DNA of 64,000 nucleotides from Afipia sp. Its GTDB lineage: Bacteria; Pseudomonadota; Alphaproteobacteria; Rhizobiales; Xanthobacteraceae. Position numbers and translations under genes: made by a program. The notes beneath the pieces were generated by a model that did no database searches, had not been told where the DNA came from, and worked only from the letters and a program-made list of their open reading frames with translations. This document shows, piece after piece, positions 1 to 8,576 of the stretch. Numbering within the stretch: the stretch's first letter is position 1; each line of letters starts with the position of its first letter. The DNA lies in contig JACQDM010000005.1 in assembly GCA_016201045.1 (NCBI GenBank), positions 1 through 64,000 of the forward strand. Direction: 5' to 3'.

Positions 1-194
1 AAATATCGCAGCGGGTTGTTGTAGCGATCGAGCCGGACATTGACGCGATCCAGGTCGCGCTGCAGCTTGTCGAGTTCGGCAACAATGCCTTCGATCTCAA
101 GAAGCATCGGCCGCACCACGCGCAGATCGCGCGAGCAATGCTTGCAGGCGAGCGCTTCATCCTTCACGCGCTCGGCGCAGAACGGGCACTCCAT
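1..194 (-). CDS. Zinc-ribbon/coiled-coil protein (partial, 3' end outside)
   Basis: Reading in from position 194, the translated N-terminus has a four-cysteine zinc ribbon (Cys3, Cys6, Cys17, Cys20, as CPFC...CKHC) followed by a leucine- and charge-rich stretch likely to form a coiled coil (about residues 30-55). The rest runs off the left edge. Its ATG overlaps the TGA of the preceding zinc-ribbon gene by one base, so the two are probably translationally coupled. The two look like paralogues and end a minus-strand operon that begins with the CHAT gene. Function unknown; such ribbons usually bind protein or nucleic acid. No signal peptide is visible, so it is probably cytoplasmic. Confidence 0.7.
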   Translation of the reverse strand, partial: MECPFCAERVKDEALACKHCSRDLRVVRPMLLEIEGIVAELDKLQRDLDRVNVRLDRYNNPLRY

Positions 195-412
195 CAGCGA
201 TCAGCCGTGGCGAGACGGCCCTTGCGGATTTTGTAACTCTCAAGCTCGGCCTTGGCGCGGGACAATTCCTCGCGCACGGCTTCACGCTTGCGGATCAGAT
301 CGTCGCGCTCGGCAATCAGCGAGGCCGGAATGGCGATATCGCGCGCGCAGGAATTGCAGACGAGCGCGCGATCGGCGTTCGGCTGCGCGCAATAAGGACA
401 TTCGAGCGCCAT
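194..412 (-). CDS. Small zinc-ribbon/coiled-coil protein
   Basis: A 72-residue protein. I start it at the ATG giving MALECPYC, which puts the ribbon at the N-terminus as in its downstream neighbour; a longer frame starting upstream would overlap the previous gene. The ribbon cysteines are Cys5, Cys8, Cys19 and Cys22. Residues about 32-66 are rich in Glu, Arg, Lys and Leu with heptad-like spacing and should form a coiled coil. It lies 7 bp after the exported-protein gene and overlaps the next gene by one base. There is no transmembrane segment. The role is unknown; the tandem arrangement suggests the two ribbon proteins could pair through their coiled coils (inference). Confidence 0.75.
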   Translation of the reverse strand: MALECPYCAQPNADRALVCNSCARDIAIPASLIAERDDLIRKREAVREELSRAKAELESYKIRKGRLATADR

Positions 413-419
413 TCGTGGC

Positions 420-881
420 TCAGGGCGCGATCTTGAGAACGATGCTCGACGTCGCAACGCGGCCGTCGGAATCCTTCACATCCACGCGCAGCGTGTGATC
501 GCCGGGCGGCAGCACCGCGTCGGGCATGTCGATGCCGGTCGGCTTGACGAACGGCTTCACCCGGTCCGTCAGATCGACGGCGGGGTCTTTGAGATAAGTG
601 ACTTTGAGGGAAGCCGGATCGATCGTCGCCCCGCCGAACGATTCGAATTTCATCTGCAGCCGGATCGGCGAATGCATTCCGCCCGAGGGATCGGCGACGT
701 AGTCGATGCGAGGACCGCGCGTGATGCCGCGCGTTGCCACAGAGAAGGCACCCTTGGCCGGCGGCAGGCTCGCCTCCTGCGCGGTGATGAGAACTTCGCT
801 GGCTTGGGCCGGTATCGCAGGCGCAACGGCAGCAACCGCGCACAGCGCAGCGCTTCCCGCCAAGACTGAAATATGTCTCAT
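420..881 (-). CDS. Exported protein of unknown function
   Basis: A 153-residue protein with a clear Sec signal peptide (residues 1-27, ending AIPAQA before SEV). The mature part is about 125 residues, rich in beta-forming stretches. It ends with a pattern (PPGDHTLRVDVKDSDGR, then a hydrophobic strand) typical of Ig-like or cadherin-like beta sandwiches. No catalytic motif was recognised. It starts 73 bp after the stop of the exported CHAT protein and ends 7 bp before the zinc-ribbon gene, so it is probably cotranscribed. Being periplasmic like the CHAT protein, it could be a partner or substrate of it (inference only). Confidence 0.75.
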   Translation of the reverse strand: MRHISVLAGSAALCAVAAVAPAIPAQASEVLITAQEASLPPAKGAFSVATRGITRGPRIDYVADPSGGMHSPIRLQMKFESFGGATIDPASLKVTYLKDPAVDLTDRVKPFVKPTGIDMPDAVLPPGDHTLRVDVKDSDGRVATSSIVLKIAP

Positions 882-953
882 GATCTATTCTCCCGATCCG
901 CAATTTGACGCACTTATAGCATGGCGATTTGTCGCCGAAAATCGCCCAACGGT

Positions 954-3900
954 TCAGCGTCCCCCGCCGTCGCCAATAATTGAATAAGGCGCCCAGAACA
1001 GAGGATGGGCATAGGCGAATTCGGTTTTGCCGTCGGCCCCCACCGAACCGGGACCATCGGCCAGCGCCATCATGGCCTGCCGCAGCGCCTCGCCGCGCGT
1101 AATCTTCGGATCGTCGGCCTGCCGCTTGAACAGGTCGGTGACGAGTTCGCGTGCCGATTGGGAATGGACGGACCAGTTTGTGACAAGCAGCGCCCGCGTG
1201 CCCGCATAAAAGAACGCGCGCCCAAGACCCGATGCGGCTTCCGCCCCTGCTCCCGCCCCCGCGCCGGTATTACAGGCCGACAGCACGACCCAGTCGGCGT
1301 CGAGTTTGAGCGTGAGGATTTCTTCCATCGTCAGCAGGCCGTCGCCATCTGTGCCCGACAGCCCCGGTGCCGACAGCGCGAGCGCGGGCTGTGTCAGACC
1401 GTCGAGTTCTCCGGGTACAAGGCCATGAGTCGCAAACGCGATCACCTTGAACCCGGACAGATCCATCGATTTCACTTTTTGCTCGTTGGCATCCTTGCCG
1501 AGATTGAGCACCTTCGACGGATCGGCCTGCAGCGCGACCGCGATCGACTTCAATTCCGCCGACGTATCCGGCAGCCGTGGCAGCATCGACAATGTCGCAC
1601 TGTCTGCCTTGTCGAGTTGCGGCGAGTTGCGGCGCTTGAGCGGCACGCCGCGCGTCACGTTCGATCCGCCGCCGGAATCCGCGACCTTCACCGTGTCCTG
1701 ACTGGAGGCTTCGTTCGCCTGCTGCTCGCTGAACAGCGGATCGCCGAACGCGATCAATTCCTGACGCGACGGCTTGCCCGCCGGCAGTTTGCGCAACGTC
1801 ACCAGCGCCGACGACGACGGCACCAGCGTTACCGCATGCGTGCGTGCCAGCCACGGCACCTTGCGATAACTCGAGAATAGAGGATCGTCATCTTTCTTGA
1901 TCTCCGATGCTGCTGTCGGCAACAGCGACAGCGGCAACAGACCGAGCGCGCCGTTGGTCACGACGATCAGATTCTTCGCCGGCTTCCACGTCGCTTCGGT
2001 GGGTTTCAGCAGCGTGTCGTACAGTTCCGACGCCAGCTTCAGATCGAACGCCGGAATGTCCGAAATCATCGCCGCCTGCGGCTCGAGCGCCTCGCGCAGC
2101 CTGGTGACTTTCGTGTTGAGATCGCCAACCGTCATGTTGATGCGCGCGAACTGCACAGGACCGTCCTTGCGCAACACCCAGACGAAACTGTCGTACTGGC
2201 CGAAGTAGAACGACATCACCGCTTCGTCGCCGCTGAGAAGTTTCTGCAGATCGAGCACACTCGGCGGCGGCGGGTTTGTCAGGTTGCCGTAATCGGGAAA
2301 TTTCTTGGCGATGTCTTTCAGCGCCTGCGCTTTCGTTGTCTGCAACGAGGCGATTTCCGCCTGTGTGATCTTGATGGTCTTGTCGTCGCGCTCGGCGGGC
2401 GACAGCGCCAGAAGATTGTTCAGAGTTGCGACCGCTGCACCGATGCGCTTGTCGGTATCCTGCGATGTGCGCACGAGCGCTGCGAGTTCGGGGTTCTTCG
2501 CAGCCGAACGCACGGATGAGGCCTGCAACGCGCGCTGCACCGATTGGCCGCGCAGCACGTCAGCCAGACCGAAGGTTTCGTCGGCTACTGTCTGCGGCGC
2601 GGCATTCGGATTGAGCGCCAGCGTGCGGATGTAACCTTCCACGACGAAGCGGACGCGGTTTTCGCGCGCGGCTGCCGTCGAGCCCGAGTCGTCGTCGCCG
2701 CTGCCGCCGGAGACATTGAGCAGGACCGGCAGCGATTCCTTGAAAGCGGCAAGCGCTTCGGCAGGTTTTCCGTTGCGAGCAAGTGCGGCGGCATAATATC
2801 CACGCGCGACCGCCGAGTTGAAACTCTTGTCGCCCGACGATTTCAGTTCTCGATTGAGCGCCTTTTGCGCCGCATCCAGCGCTTCCGGAAACTTCTTCTG
2901 TCCGAGCAGCAACGAGACGCGGGCCAACCCGCCGTTCGCCAGTTCGCGGCGCGTCGGATCCCACTTCGCCGTCCAGCCGTCGATCTGGTCGAACAGCTTG
3001 GTGGCTTCGTCGGTCTTCTTCTCGAGGTTGAGAATCTGCGCGAGGAAAATGTTGGAGTTAACGTTCTGCGCCGACTCCGGTGCATAACCGAGACCCTGAT
3101 AGATATCGACGACCTGACGCTGCAACTGCTCGGCTTCGGCGTAACGTCCCTGTTCCTGGATGACGTAAACGAGAACGGCGAGCACGCCAGCCGTGTCGGC
3201 GTGATACTTCCCCGACTTGCTCAGACGGCTGAGCAGCGCACGGCGCACATCCGCTTCGCCCTCGCCGACGCGGCCCTGCTTGACCTTGACGCGGCCTTCG
3301 AACGCAGTGCTCCAGTCGGCATAGCGCTCGAACTCGCCGTCGGCCGGCACGCTTTCCCACTGCGGAAAATACTTCAGCGTCGCAGTGTAGAATGCGGATG
3401 CCTTGTGATAGCCGTCCTCGGCTTCCTTGTAGCGCCCGCGCGCTTCTTCCACGCGCGCGGCTCCGTCTTCGACAAACGCCTGATAGCTTGTCCCGTAAAT
3501 ATTGTAGACCTGCCATTTGCGCGACTCGTTGAGCAGCGCACGGTTACGAGCGACATAGGACTCCGCCGTCGTGATGTCGCCGTTGCGGATGGCCGTCAGG
3601 GTCTGGTTGTAATAGAGCCCGAACAGCTTGCCTTTGGTCTGGTTGGAAAATGCGGCGATCTGTTTGAGGATAATGGAGTTGGCGCGCTTGCTCTCGCCGG
3701 AGTCGCGTAAGCGCCGCGACAACAGGTTTTCGTAACGGCTGCCTTCATTCTTGTAATCGCTATCCTTGCCGTTCGTAACGGCGGCTTCCGCGTCCTGCAA
3801 CGCGCCCTCGTTACGGCCGAGGAGTGTGCGGGCCTGTGCACGCTTGTAGTAGAAGTTGGCCAGATCGACGCCGCTGAGATTTGTCGGCACCGGCGCGTCG

Positions 3901-4322
3901 GCAGCTTTGCGCAGATCGGCAATCTTGGCTTCATCCGGCTTTTGCTGGTCGAGAATGGCGGTGATGTCGGACACGGTACGCGGCGGCGCGACGAGCGACT
4001 GCGGCGCGAGCTTGGCGACCTCCTTCGCGGTCTCGGCGGCTTCCTTGGCATCGGGCGCGGAAACCTTCGCAGCATCGAACAAGGCCGCCGTCGGCAACTT
4101 CGCCTTGAAGCACGGCTGCACGACCGCACTTGCCTTGGCAAAGCAGGCTTCGTGGCTGCCGCCGGCCTGTTTGCAAGCCTTGTAAGTCGGCCGGCCGACC
4201 GACTCGCGGCATGCCTCACGGGCTGCTTCCCGGTCGAAGGCGAAGGCGGTTGCAGCGAATGTGAGTGCAACCGAAAACGCAAAGCCTGCGCCCAGCGCGC
4301 GGCGCGAGAAAATCACGGACAT
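954..4322 (-). CDS. Exported TPR-CHAT domain protein (caspase-like)
   Basis: An 1122-residue protein. The ATG giving MSVIFSRRALGAG starts a normal signal peptide ending near ATAFAF, so I prefer it to an upstream in-frame start 25 codons earlier. After a Cys-containing N-terminal segment (residues 30-75), roughly residues 140-620 hold repeated TPR-like helical pairs. The last third is a CHAT domain with the expected His (FATHG) and Cys (LSACNTG) followed by GLGRAFFYAGTRALLVTNW. CHAT is a caspase-like peptidase family; members paired with other systems act as regulated proteases. The export signal is notable, since the better studied CHAT proteases are cytoplasmic. It heads an operon with the exported protein and two zinc-ribbon genes and follows clpP in the same direction after a terminator. 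Confidence 0.88.
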   Translation of the reverse strand: MSVIFSRRALGAGFAFSVALTFAATAFAFDREAAREACRESVGRPTYKACKQAGGSHEACFAKASAVVQPCFKAKLPTAALFDAAKVSAPDAKEAAETAKEVAKLAPQSLVAPPRTVSDITAILDQQKPDEAKIADLRKAADAPVPTNLSGVDLANFYYKRAQARTLLGRNEGALQDAEAAVTNGKDSDYKNEGSRYENLLSRRLRDSGESKRANSIILKQIAAFSNQTKGKLFGLYYNQTLTAIRNGDITTAESYVARNRALLNESRKWQVYNIYGTSYQAFVEDGAARVEEARGRYKEAEDGYHKASAFYTATLKYFPQWESVPADGEFERYADWSTAFEGRVKVKQGRVGEGEADVRRALLSRLSKSGKYHADTAGVLAVLVYVIQEQGRYAEAEQLQRQVVDIYQGLGYAPESAQNVNSNIFLAQILNLEKKTDEATKLFDQIDGWTAKWDPTRRELANGGLARVSLLLGQKKFPEALDAAQKALNRELKSSGDKSFNSAVARGYYAAALARNGKPAEALAAFKESLPVLLNVSGGSGDDDSGSTAAARENRVRFVVEGYIRTLALNPNAAPQTVADETFGLADVLRGQSVQRALQASSVRSAAKNPELAALVRTSQDTDKRIGAAVATLNNLLALSPAERDDKTIKITQAEIASLQTTKAQALKDIAKKFPDYGNLTNPPPPSVLDLQKLLSGDEAVMSFYFGQYDSFVWVLRKDGPVQFARINMTVGDLNTKVTRLREALEPQAAMISDIPAFDLKLASELYDTLLKPTEATWKPAKNLIVVTNGALGLLPLSLLPTAASEIKKDDDPLFSSYRKVPWLARTHAVTLVPSSSALVTLRKLPAGKPSRQELIAFGDPLFSEQQANEASSQDTVKVADSGGGSNVTRGVPLKRRNSPQLDKADSATLSMLPRLPDTSAELKSIAVALQADPSKVLNLGKDANEQKVKSMDLSGFKVIAFATHGLVPGELDGLTQPALALSAPGLSGTDGDGLLTMEEILTLKLDADWVVLSACNTGAGAGAGAEAASGLGRAFFYAGTRALLVTNWSVHSQSARELVTDLFKRQADDPKITRGEALRQAMMALADGPGSVGADGKTEFAYAHPLFWAPYSIIGDGGGR

Positions 4323-4472
4323 CGTCGTCTCCCGGCAATCGCTTTTGGCATGCAGCGGCGGCAATCGCGCGCGTTCGCGGCGGTGGCGAACCGGCATGCA
4401 TTATAGACCGCATTTTGGTTGTGAGACGGCGCTTCGGTCAAGCAGGTTCACAACGGAACCCATCACGAAAAC

Positions 4473-4491
4473 GGGCGCCCAAGGCGCCCGG
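4473..4491 (-). terminator. Rho-independent terminator of clpP
   Basis: A perfect 8-bp stem (CGGGCGCC / GGCGCCCG) with a 3-nt loop is followed on the minus strand by TTTTC. It lies about 30 bp after the clpP stop and before the CHAT operon, so the CHAT operon probably needs its own promoter in the remaining 150 bp (4323-4472). Confidence 0.8.
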
Positions 4492-4521
4492 ATCGTAACA
4501 CTTCAATTTGCCGCAGACTTG

Positions 4522-5160
4522 TCAGCCGCCGGTCTTGAGCGCGGCCGGATCGTCCGACCGCTTGTCGATCACCTTGTCGACCAGGCCGAAATCCCGCGCC
4601 ATCTCGGCGGTCAGGAACTTGTCGCGCTCCAGCGCATCCTCGATCGCCTTGATCGGCTGGCCGGTATGCTTGTGGTAAATCTCGTTGAGCCGCTTCTTCA
4701 GGTTCAGGATTTCCTGCGCATGCAGCATGATGTCGGTGGCCTGACCCTGGAAACCGCCCGAGGGCTGATGGACCATGATGCGCGAATTCGGCAGCGAGAA
4801 GCGCATGTCCTTGTGACCGGCTGCAAGCAGCAGCGATCCCATCGACGCGGCCTGTCCGGTGCAGAGCGTGGAAACCGGCGGGCGGATGAACTGCATGGTG
4901 TCATAAATGGCAAGACCCGATGTCACCACGCCACCCGGCGAATTGATGTACATCGAGATTTCCTTCTTCGGATTCTCGGCTTCGAGAAACAGAAGCTGCG
5001 CGACGACCAGCACCGACATGCCGTCCTCGACCGGGCCGGTGACGAAAATGATGCGCTCTTTCAGAAGGCGCGAGAAAATGTCGTAGGCCCGTTCGCCGCG
5101 ATTGGTCTGCTCGACCACCATCGGCACAAGGTTCATGTAGGTTTCAACCGGATCGCGCAT
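4522..5160 (-). CDS. clpP: ATP-dependent Clp protease proteolytic subunit
   Basis: A 212-residue serine peptidase that forms the double-heptamer chamber used with ClpX or ClpA in cytoplasmic protein degradation. The catalytic triad is visible as Ser106 (QAASMGS), His131 (MVHQPSGG) and Asp180 (ERDKF). The length is usual for alphaproteobacterial ClpP. It lies downstream of tig on the same strand, the common tig-clpP order, but with a tig terminator between them. The gene that often follows, clpX, is not present in this window; the CHAT operon is there instead. Confidence 0.97.
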   Translation of the reverse strand: MRDPVETYMNLVPMVVEQTNRGERAYDIFSRLLKERIIFVTGPVEDGMSVLVVAQLLFLEAENPKKEISMYINSPGGVVTSGLAIYDTMQFIRPPVSTLCTGQAASMGSLLLAAGHKDMRFSLPNSRIMVHQPSGGFQGQATDIMLHAQEILNLKKRLNEIYHKHTGQPIKAIEDALERDKFLTAEMARDFGLVDKVIDKRSDDPAALKTGG

Positions 5161-5339
5161 TAATCACCTGAAGGTTGGCGGGGGCAGAAGTTACGGGAAA
5201 GACTTTGCGAATGCCCGTAATGCTGGACGTATTGGACTGTGGGACTTCTCAGATATGGGCCGGTTGCCCGGCGACAAGCCCGGCGAAACAGCCTCGATTG
5301 CCGTTGACCTCAGCCAATCGCAGGCGATTCGGCAAGACA

Positions 5340-5371
5340 AAGGCCCGCAGCGGAGCGCCGATGCGGGCCTT
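5340..5371 (-). terminator. Terminator of tig
   Basis: A 10-bp stem (AAGGCCCGCA / TGCGGGCCTT) with a 12-nt loop lies 18 bp after the tig stop; on the minus strand it ends in TTTG. The rest of the 228-bp tig-clpP gap (5161-5388) shows no gene and should hold the clpP promoter. Confidence 0.7.
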
Positions 5372-5388
5372 ATCGTTAACGGCAGCGA

Positions 5389-6747
5389 TCAGGCCGCTTT
5401 GTCGTCCTCGTCTTCCTTGAGCAGGTCCTCGCGTGTCACCTTTTTCTCGGTGACGCTGGCGAGTTCAAGGATGAAGTCCACGACCTTGTCCTCGTAGATC
5501 GGCGCGCGGATTTGCGCCAGCGCGGTCGGGTTGGTGCGGTAGTAATCCCAGACTTCCTTCTCGCGGCCCGGCGACTGGCGCGCACGCTCGATCAGAGCGC
5601 GGCTGACTTCTTCCTCGCTGACCGTGATCTTGTTCTTCTCGCCGATCTCGGAGAGCACGAGGCCGAGCCGCACGCGGCGGTCGGCGATCTTGTGATATTC
5701 GGCCTTGGCGTCTTCCTCGGTGGTCTTCTCGTCGGCGAAGGTCTTGCCGGTCGAGTTCATTTCCGCCTCGATCGAATTCCACATTAACTTGAATTCTTCC
5801 TCCACCAGCGACGGCGGCGGATCGAACTTGTGGGATTCGTCGAGCTTGTCGAGCAGGATGCGCTTGAGACGCTGGCGCGAGGCACCGGCGAATTCCGTCA
5901 CGAGGCGCTCGCGCATCGCTTCCTTCAGCTTATCGAGCGATTCCATGCCAAGGGTTTTGGCGAACTCATCGTCGATCTTCGGCTCGAGCGGTGCTTCGAC
6001 GAGCCTGGCCGTGGTTTCGAACTCGGCATCCTGACCCGCAAGATTTGGAACGGTGTAGTTCTTCGGGAAGGACGCCTTCACCTTGCGGGTTTCGCCGGCC
6101 TTGATGCCGATGAGCTGATCCTCGAAACCCGGAATGAACACGTTGGAGCCGATGACGACCGGAATGTCGGAGCCCTCTCCGCCTTCGAATGCTTCGCCGT
6201 TGATCTCGCCCTTGAATGCCACCGTGACGCGGTCGCCCTTCTCGGCGGCAGCGCCTTCTGCACGCGCTTCATAGGGACGGCCCTGCTCGGCGATGCGCTT
6301 GAGCGCTTCGTCGATGTCGGCGTCGGTAACGTCGGCGACAGGCTTCTCGACGCTGAAAGTCTTGAAGTCAGCCAGATCGATCGGCGGCACGACTTCGATG
6401 GCGACGGAATAATTCAGATCCGACTTTCCGGAGAGAATATCCTCGATTTCTTTTTCTTCGGTCGGCATCGTGATCTTCGGCTCGGTGGCGAGACGAAAAC
6501 CGCGCTCGGTGAAGATACCGGCATTGGTGTCGCGGATCAGCTGATCGACGGTCTCGGCGGCCACCGAGCGGCCGTAGACCTTCTTCAGATGCGCAACAGG
6601 AACCTTGCCCGGACGGAATCCATTGAGGCGCACCTTGTCCTTCAGATCGACGAGCTTCTCGTCGACCTTGGCATCGATGGCGGACGCCGGAACGCTGACT
6701 TTGAATTCGTGCTTCAGTCCCTCGGCGAGGGTTTCGGTGACCTGCAT
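5389..6747 (-). CDS. tig: Trigger factor (peptidyl-prolyl isomerase chaperone)
   Basis: A 452-residue ribosome-associated chaperone. I start it at [10 protein letters not shown], which begins the conserved N-terminal domain; the open frame upstream runs through the tRNA-Leu gene and is not coding. The ribosome-binding signature (GFRPGKVP) is near residue 45. The FKBP-type PPIase domain ([10 protein letters not shown] ... [10 protein letters not shown]) lies around residues 160-245, and the helical C-terminal chaperone arms follow. The tail is acidic ([12 protein letters not shown]). It is the first gene of the tig-clpP pair and has its own terminator. Confidence 0.97.
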   Translation of the reverse strand: MQVTETLAEGLKHEFKVSVPASAIDAKVDEKLVDLKDKVRLNGFRPGKVPVAHLKKVYGRSVAAETVDQLIRDTNAGIFTERGFRLATEPKITMPTEEKEIEDILSGKSDLNYSVAIEVVPPIDLADFKTFSVEKPVADVTDADIDEALKRIAEQGRPYEARAEGAAAEKGDRVTVAFKGEINGEAFEGGEGSDIPVVIGSNVFIPGFEDQLIGIKAGETRKVKASFPKNYTVPNLAGQDAEFETTARLVEAPLEPKIDDEFAKTLGMESLDKLKEAMRERLVTEFAGASRQRLKRILLDKLDESHKFDPPPSLVEEEFKLMWNSIEAEMNSTGKTFADEKTTEEDAKAEYHKIADRRVRLGLVLSEIGEKNKITVSEEEVSRALIERARQSPGREKEVWDYYRTNPTALAQIRAPIYEDKVVDFILELASVTEKKVTREDLLKEDEDDKAA

Positions 6748-6869
6748 GACGTTCAATCTTCTTCCCGAGCTGGTCCGGCGTGAGCCGGGTTCGTGACAAC
6801 GTTGAATGCCGACGGTGTTTCCTTGCGGATGCGTCTGCATGAATTCGATTTGCGCGAACGAGAGCGCGT

Positions 6870-6954
6870 TGGTGCGGGCGGAGGGACTCGAACCCCCACA
6901 TCTTTCGACGGCAGAACCTAAACCTGCTGCGTCTACCAATTCCGCCACGCCCGC
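6870..6954 (-). tRNA. tRNA-Leu (anticodon UAG)
   Basis: Read on the minus strand, the sequence folds as a class II tRNA. The acceptor stem is GCGGGCG/CGCCCGC, the D arm contains GGTAGACGC, and the anticodon stem-loop GCAGG-TTTAGGT-TCTGC carries anticodon TAG. A long variable arm follows, then the T arm GGGGGTTCGAGTCCC. The 3' CCA is encoded. It lies about 120 bp upstream of tig on the same strand. Confidence 0.96.
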
Positions 6955-6965
6955 GCAGCGCGCGC

Positions 6966-7040
6966 CCAGTGTCCTGTATCCGACGTTCGCTTTCCTTTTC
7001 AGCGGCTTCCTAGCGAACGTCGGATACGAAAGGACACTGG
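6966..7040. repeat. Large inverted repeat I beside tRNA-Leu
   Basis: The left arm (6966-6991, CCAGTGTCC...CCGACGTTCGCT) and right arm (7012-7040, AGCGAACGTCGG...GGACACTGG) are complementary over about 26 bp with one 3-nt bulge, around a 20-nt loop. It begins 11 bp from the tRNA-Leu 5' end. A second element of the same design follows at 7052. No transposase or coding sequence is inside. Confidence 0.85.
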
Positions 7041-7051
7041 CAATTACAACT

Positions 7052-7128
7052 CCAGTGATCCTTCGGTTCCAACATTCGTAAAACGCCCGCCGCGAGCACC
7101 ATACGAATGTTGGAACCGGGATCGCTGG
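7052..7128. repeat. Large inverted repeat II beside tRNA-Leu
   Basis: The left arm (7052-7080, CCAGTGATCC...GGTTCCAACATTCGTA) pairs with the right arm (7102-7128, TACGAATGTTGGAACC...GATCGCTGG) over about 26 bp, around a 21-nt loop. Size, spacing and the outer CCAG[TC]G..CC ends match the element at 6966-7040, but the inner arm sequence differs. This suggests one family of palindromic elements. The remaining 7129-7232 shows no gene. Confidence 0.85.
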
Positions 7129-7232
7129 CAGCGGCACTGCCGTGAGCCGCGGGCTTATAGCATGGGGGTGACGGACCGCAGCAACAAAATGGCTTTTACA
7201 GCCGCGCCTTAGCGGCATAGGGCGGTCTGGAC

Positions 7233-8576
7233 ATGAGATACGGAAAATGGTCCGCATTTGCCATGAAAAACCGTGATTTTTCGCCGCTGCGGCGGACGTT
7301 TTTGGCCGGTCTTGGAGGCCTCGCAATGGAACCGGCGCTGCGCTTTCCGGCGCTCGCGCAGGTTCGGACGAACCTGTCGCTGAAAGCCGTCAACCGAAAG
7401 ATCAAGCTGGGGGCCGACTTCCCTGAGTCGCCGATAGCTGCTCTTGAAACCACGAACCAATCGGCGAGCCTTCGCCTCAAGCAAAATCAAAATCTTGACG
7501 TTTCGCTATCAAGCGAGCTTTCCGGGCTAACTGCGTTGAATTGGCTTGGCTTTGACGGGATCAATGTTTTGGAACCGTTGATAACGCAGAAGCCACTCGA
7601 CCCGGGAAACACCGCCACCGTCGCGCTCCCGCTGCACCAGGCCGGCACCTTCCTGCTCGCACCCTGGAGCGTCGGCAAAAGCCCCCAGCAACCCGCCAAG
7701 GCGCTGGCGCTGGTCGTGGACGACGCCTCACCGCCCGCCACAGACCGCGACGAGGTGCTGCTCATTCAGGACTGGCGGCTCATGCCCGACGGGCGGGCGC
7801 TCGGCCCCGGCGGCGAGGCGAAGGACGCCACAACGGTCTATACCGCCAACGCCAAGCCGAGCTTCGACATCGAACTGCGCCCGAACCAGCGGCTGCGGCT
7901 GCGCATCGTCAATGGCTGCCAGCGCGCACCGTTGGGACTGAAAATTGCGAACCTTGAGATGCGCGTCATCGCCATCGATAGCCAGCCGGCCGAGCCGTTC
8001 GTGGCACGCGACGGGCAATTGGTGATGGCGCCGGGATCGCGCACCGATGTGATGATCGACGCGGCGCAGCCGGGTAAGGTTGGCGACATCACGCTGTTCG
8101 ACGGCAAAGCGCCGCGCAGGATCGGGCAAATTAAGATCGCAGGAGACGCCGCGCGTCACGCTCCGCTTTCACCGACGCCAGCACTGTCATCGGCACATCT
8201 GCCAGCGCAACTCGATCTGAAAAACGCCGCGCGCGTCGAGCTTCAGCTCGACGGCAAGACGCCGTGGATTGCGCCTGAGGAATTCTCTGCATCGGCGAAG
8301 CCCGCGTTCGAGATCAAGCGCGGGCGCGCGGCCGTTGTCGCGCTCACCAACAAGGACGTGACACCGATGGTGTTTCGTCTGCACGGCCATCATTTCCGCT
8401 TGCTCGACCGGCTGGACGACGGCTGGAAACCGTTCTGGCTCGACACGCTGCTGCTGACGCCAGGGCAGACCCAGCGCATTGCATTCCTCGCCGAGAATCC
8501 GGGCCAATGGCTTATAGAGGCGGCGGGTATCGACTGGGCGGCGCCGAAACTTCTGCGGCACTACGCAGTGACTTAG
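7233..8576 (+). CDS. Multicopper-oxidase-like exported protein lacking copper ligands
   Basis: A 447-residue three-cupredoxin-domain protein with a Tat-type signal ([11 protein letters not shown]). A second ATG ten codons in (7263) also fits the signal peptide, so the start is uncertain. The fold shows in the conserved strand patterns ([12 protein letters not shown] near residue 385; PGQTQRIAF near 410). However, the positions that normally hold copper-binding histidines read NWLG instead of HWHG, LLAPWS instead of WYHSH, and LIEAAG instead of HCH. It resembles SufI/FtsP-type copper-free members, whose known role is in cell division, but that function is not demonstrated here. Its stop overlaps the convergent nnr stop by 4 bp. 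Confidence 0.75.
   Translation: MRYGKWSAFAMKNRDFSPLRRTFLAGLGGLAMEPALRFPALAQVRTNLSLKAVNRKIKLGADFPESPIAALETTNQSASLRLKQNQNLDVSLSSELSGLTALNWLGFDGINVLEPLITQKPLDPGNTATVALPLHQAGTFLLAPWSVGKSPQQPAKALALVVDDASPPATDRDEVLLIQDWRLMPDGRALGPGGEAKDATTVYTANAKPSFDIELRPNQRLRLRIVNGCQRAPLGLKIANLEMRVIAIDSQPAEPFVARDGQLVMAPGSRTDVMIDAAQPGKVGDITLFDGKAPRRIGQIKIAGDAARHAPLSPTPALSSAHLPAQLDLKNAARVELQLDGKTPWIAPEEFSASAKPAFEIKRGRAAVVALTNKDVTPMVFRLHGHHFRLLDRLDDGWKPFWLDTLLLTPGQTQRIAFLAENPGQWLIEAAGIDWAAPKLLRHYAVT

Noticed and set aside
2544-3710. A 388-codon plus-strand frame opposite the CHAT gene
   Set aside because: Antisense artefact without domain; the TPR-CHAT frame on the minus strand is continuous and conserved.
6870-7128. 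Integrated element using tRNA-Leu as attachment site
   Set aside because: No integrase gene and no duplicated tRNA 3' end nearby; the inverted repeats lie on the 5' side of the tRNA gene.
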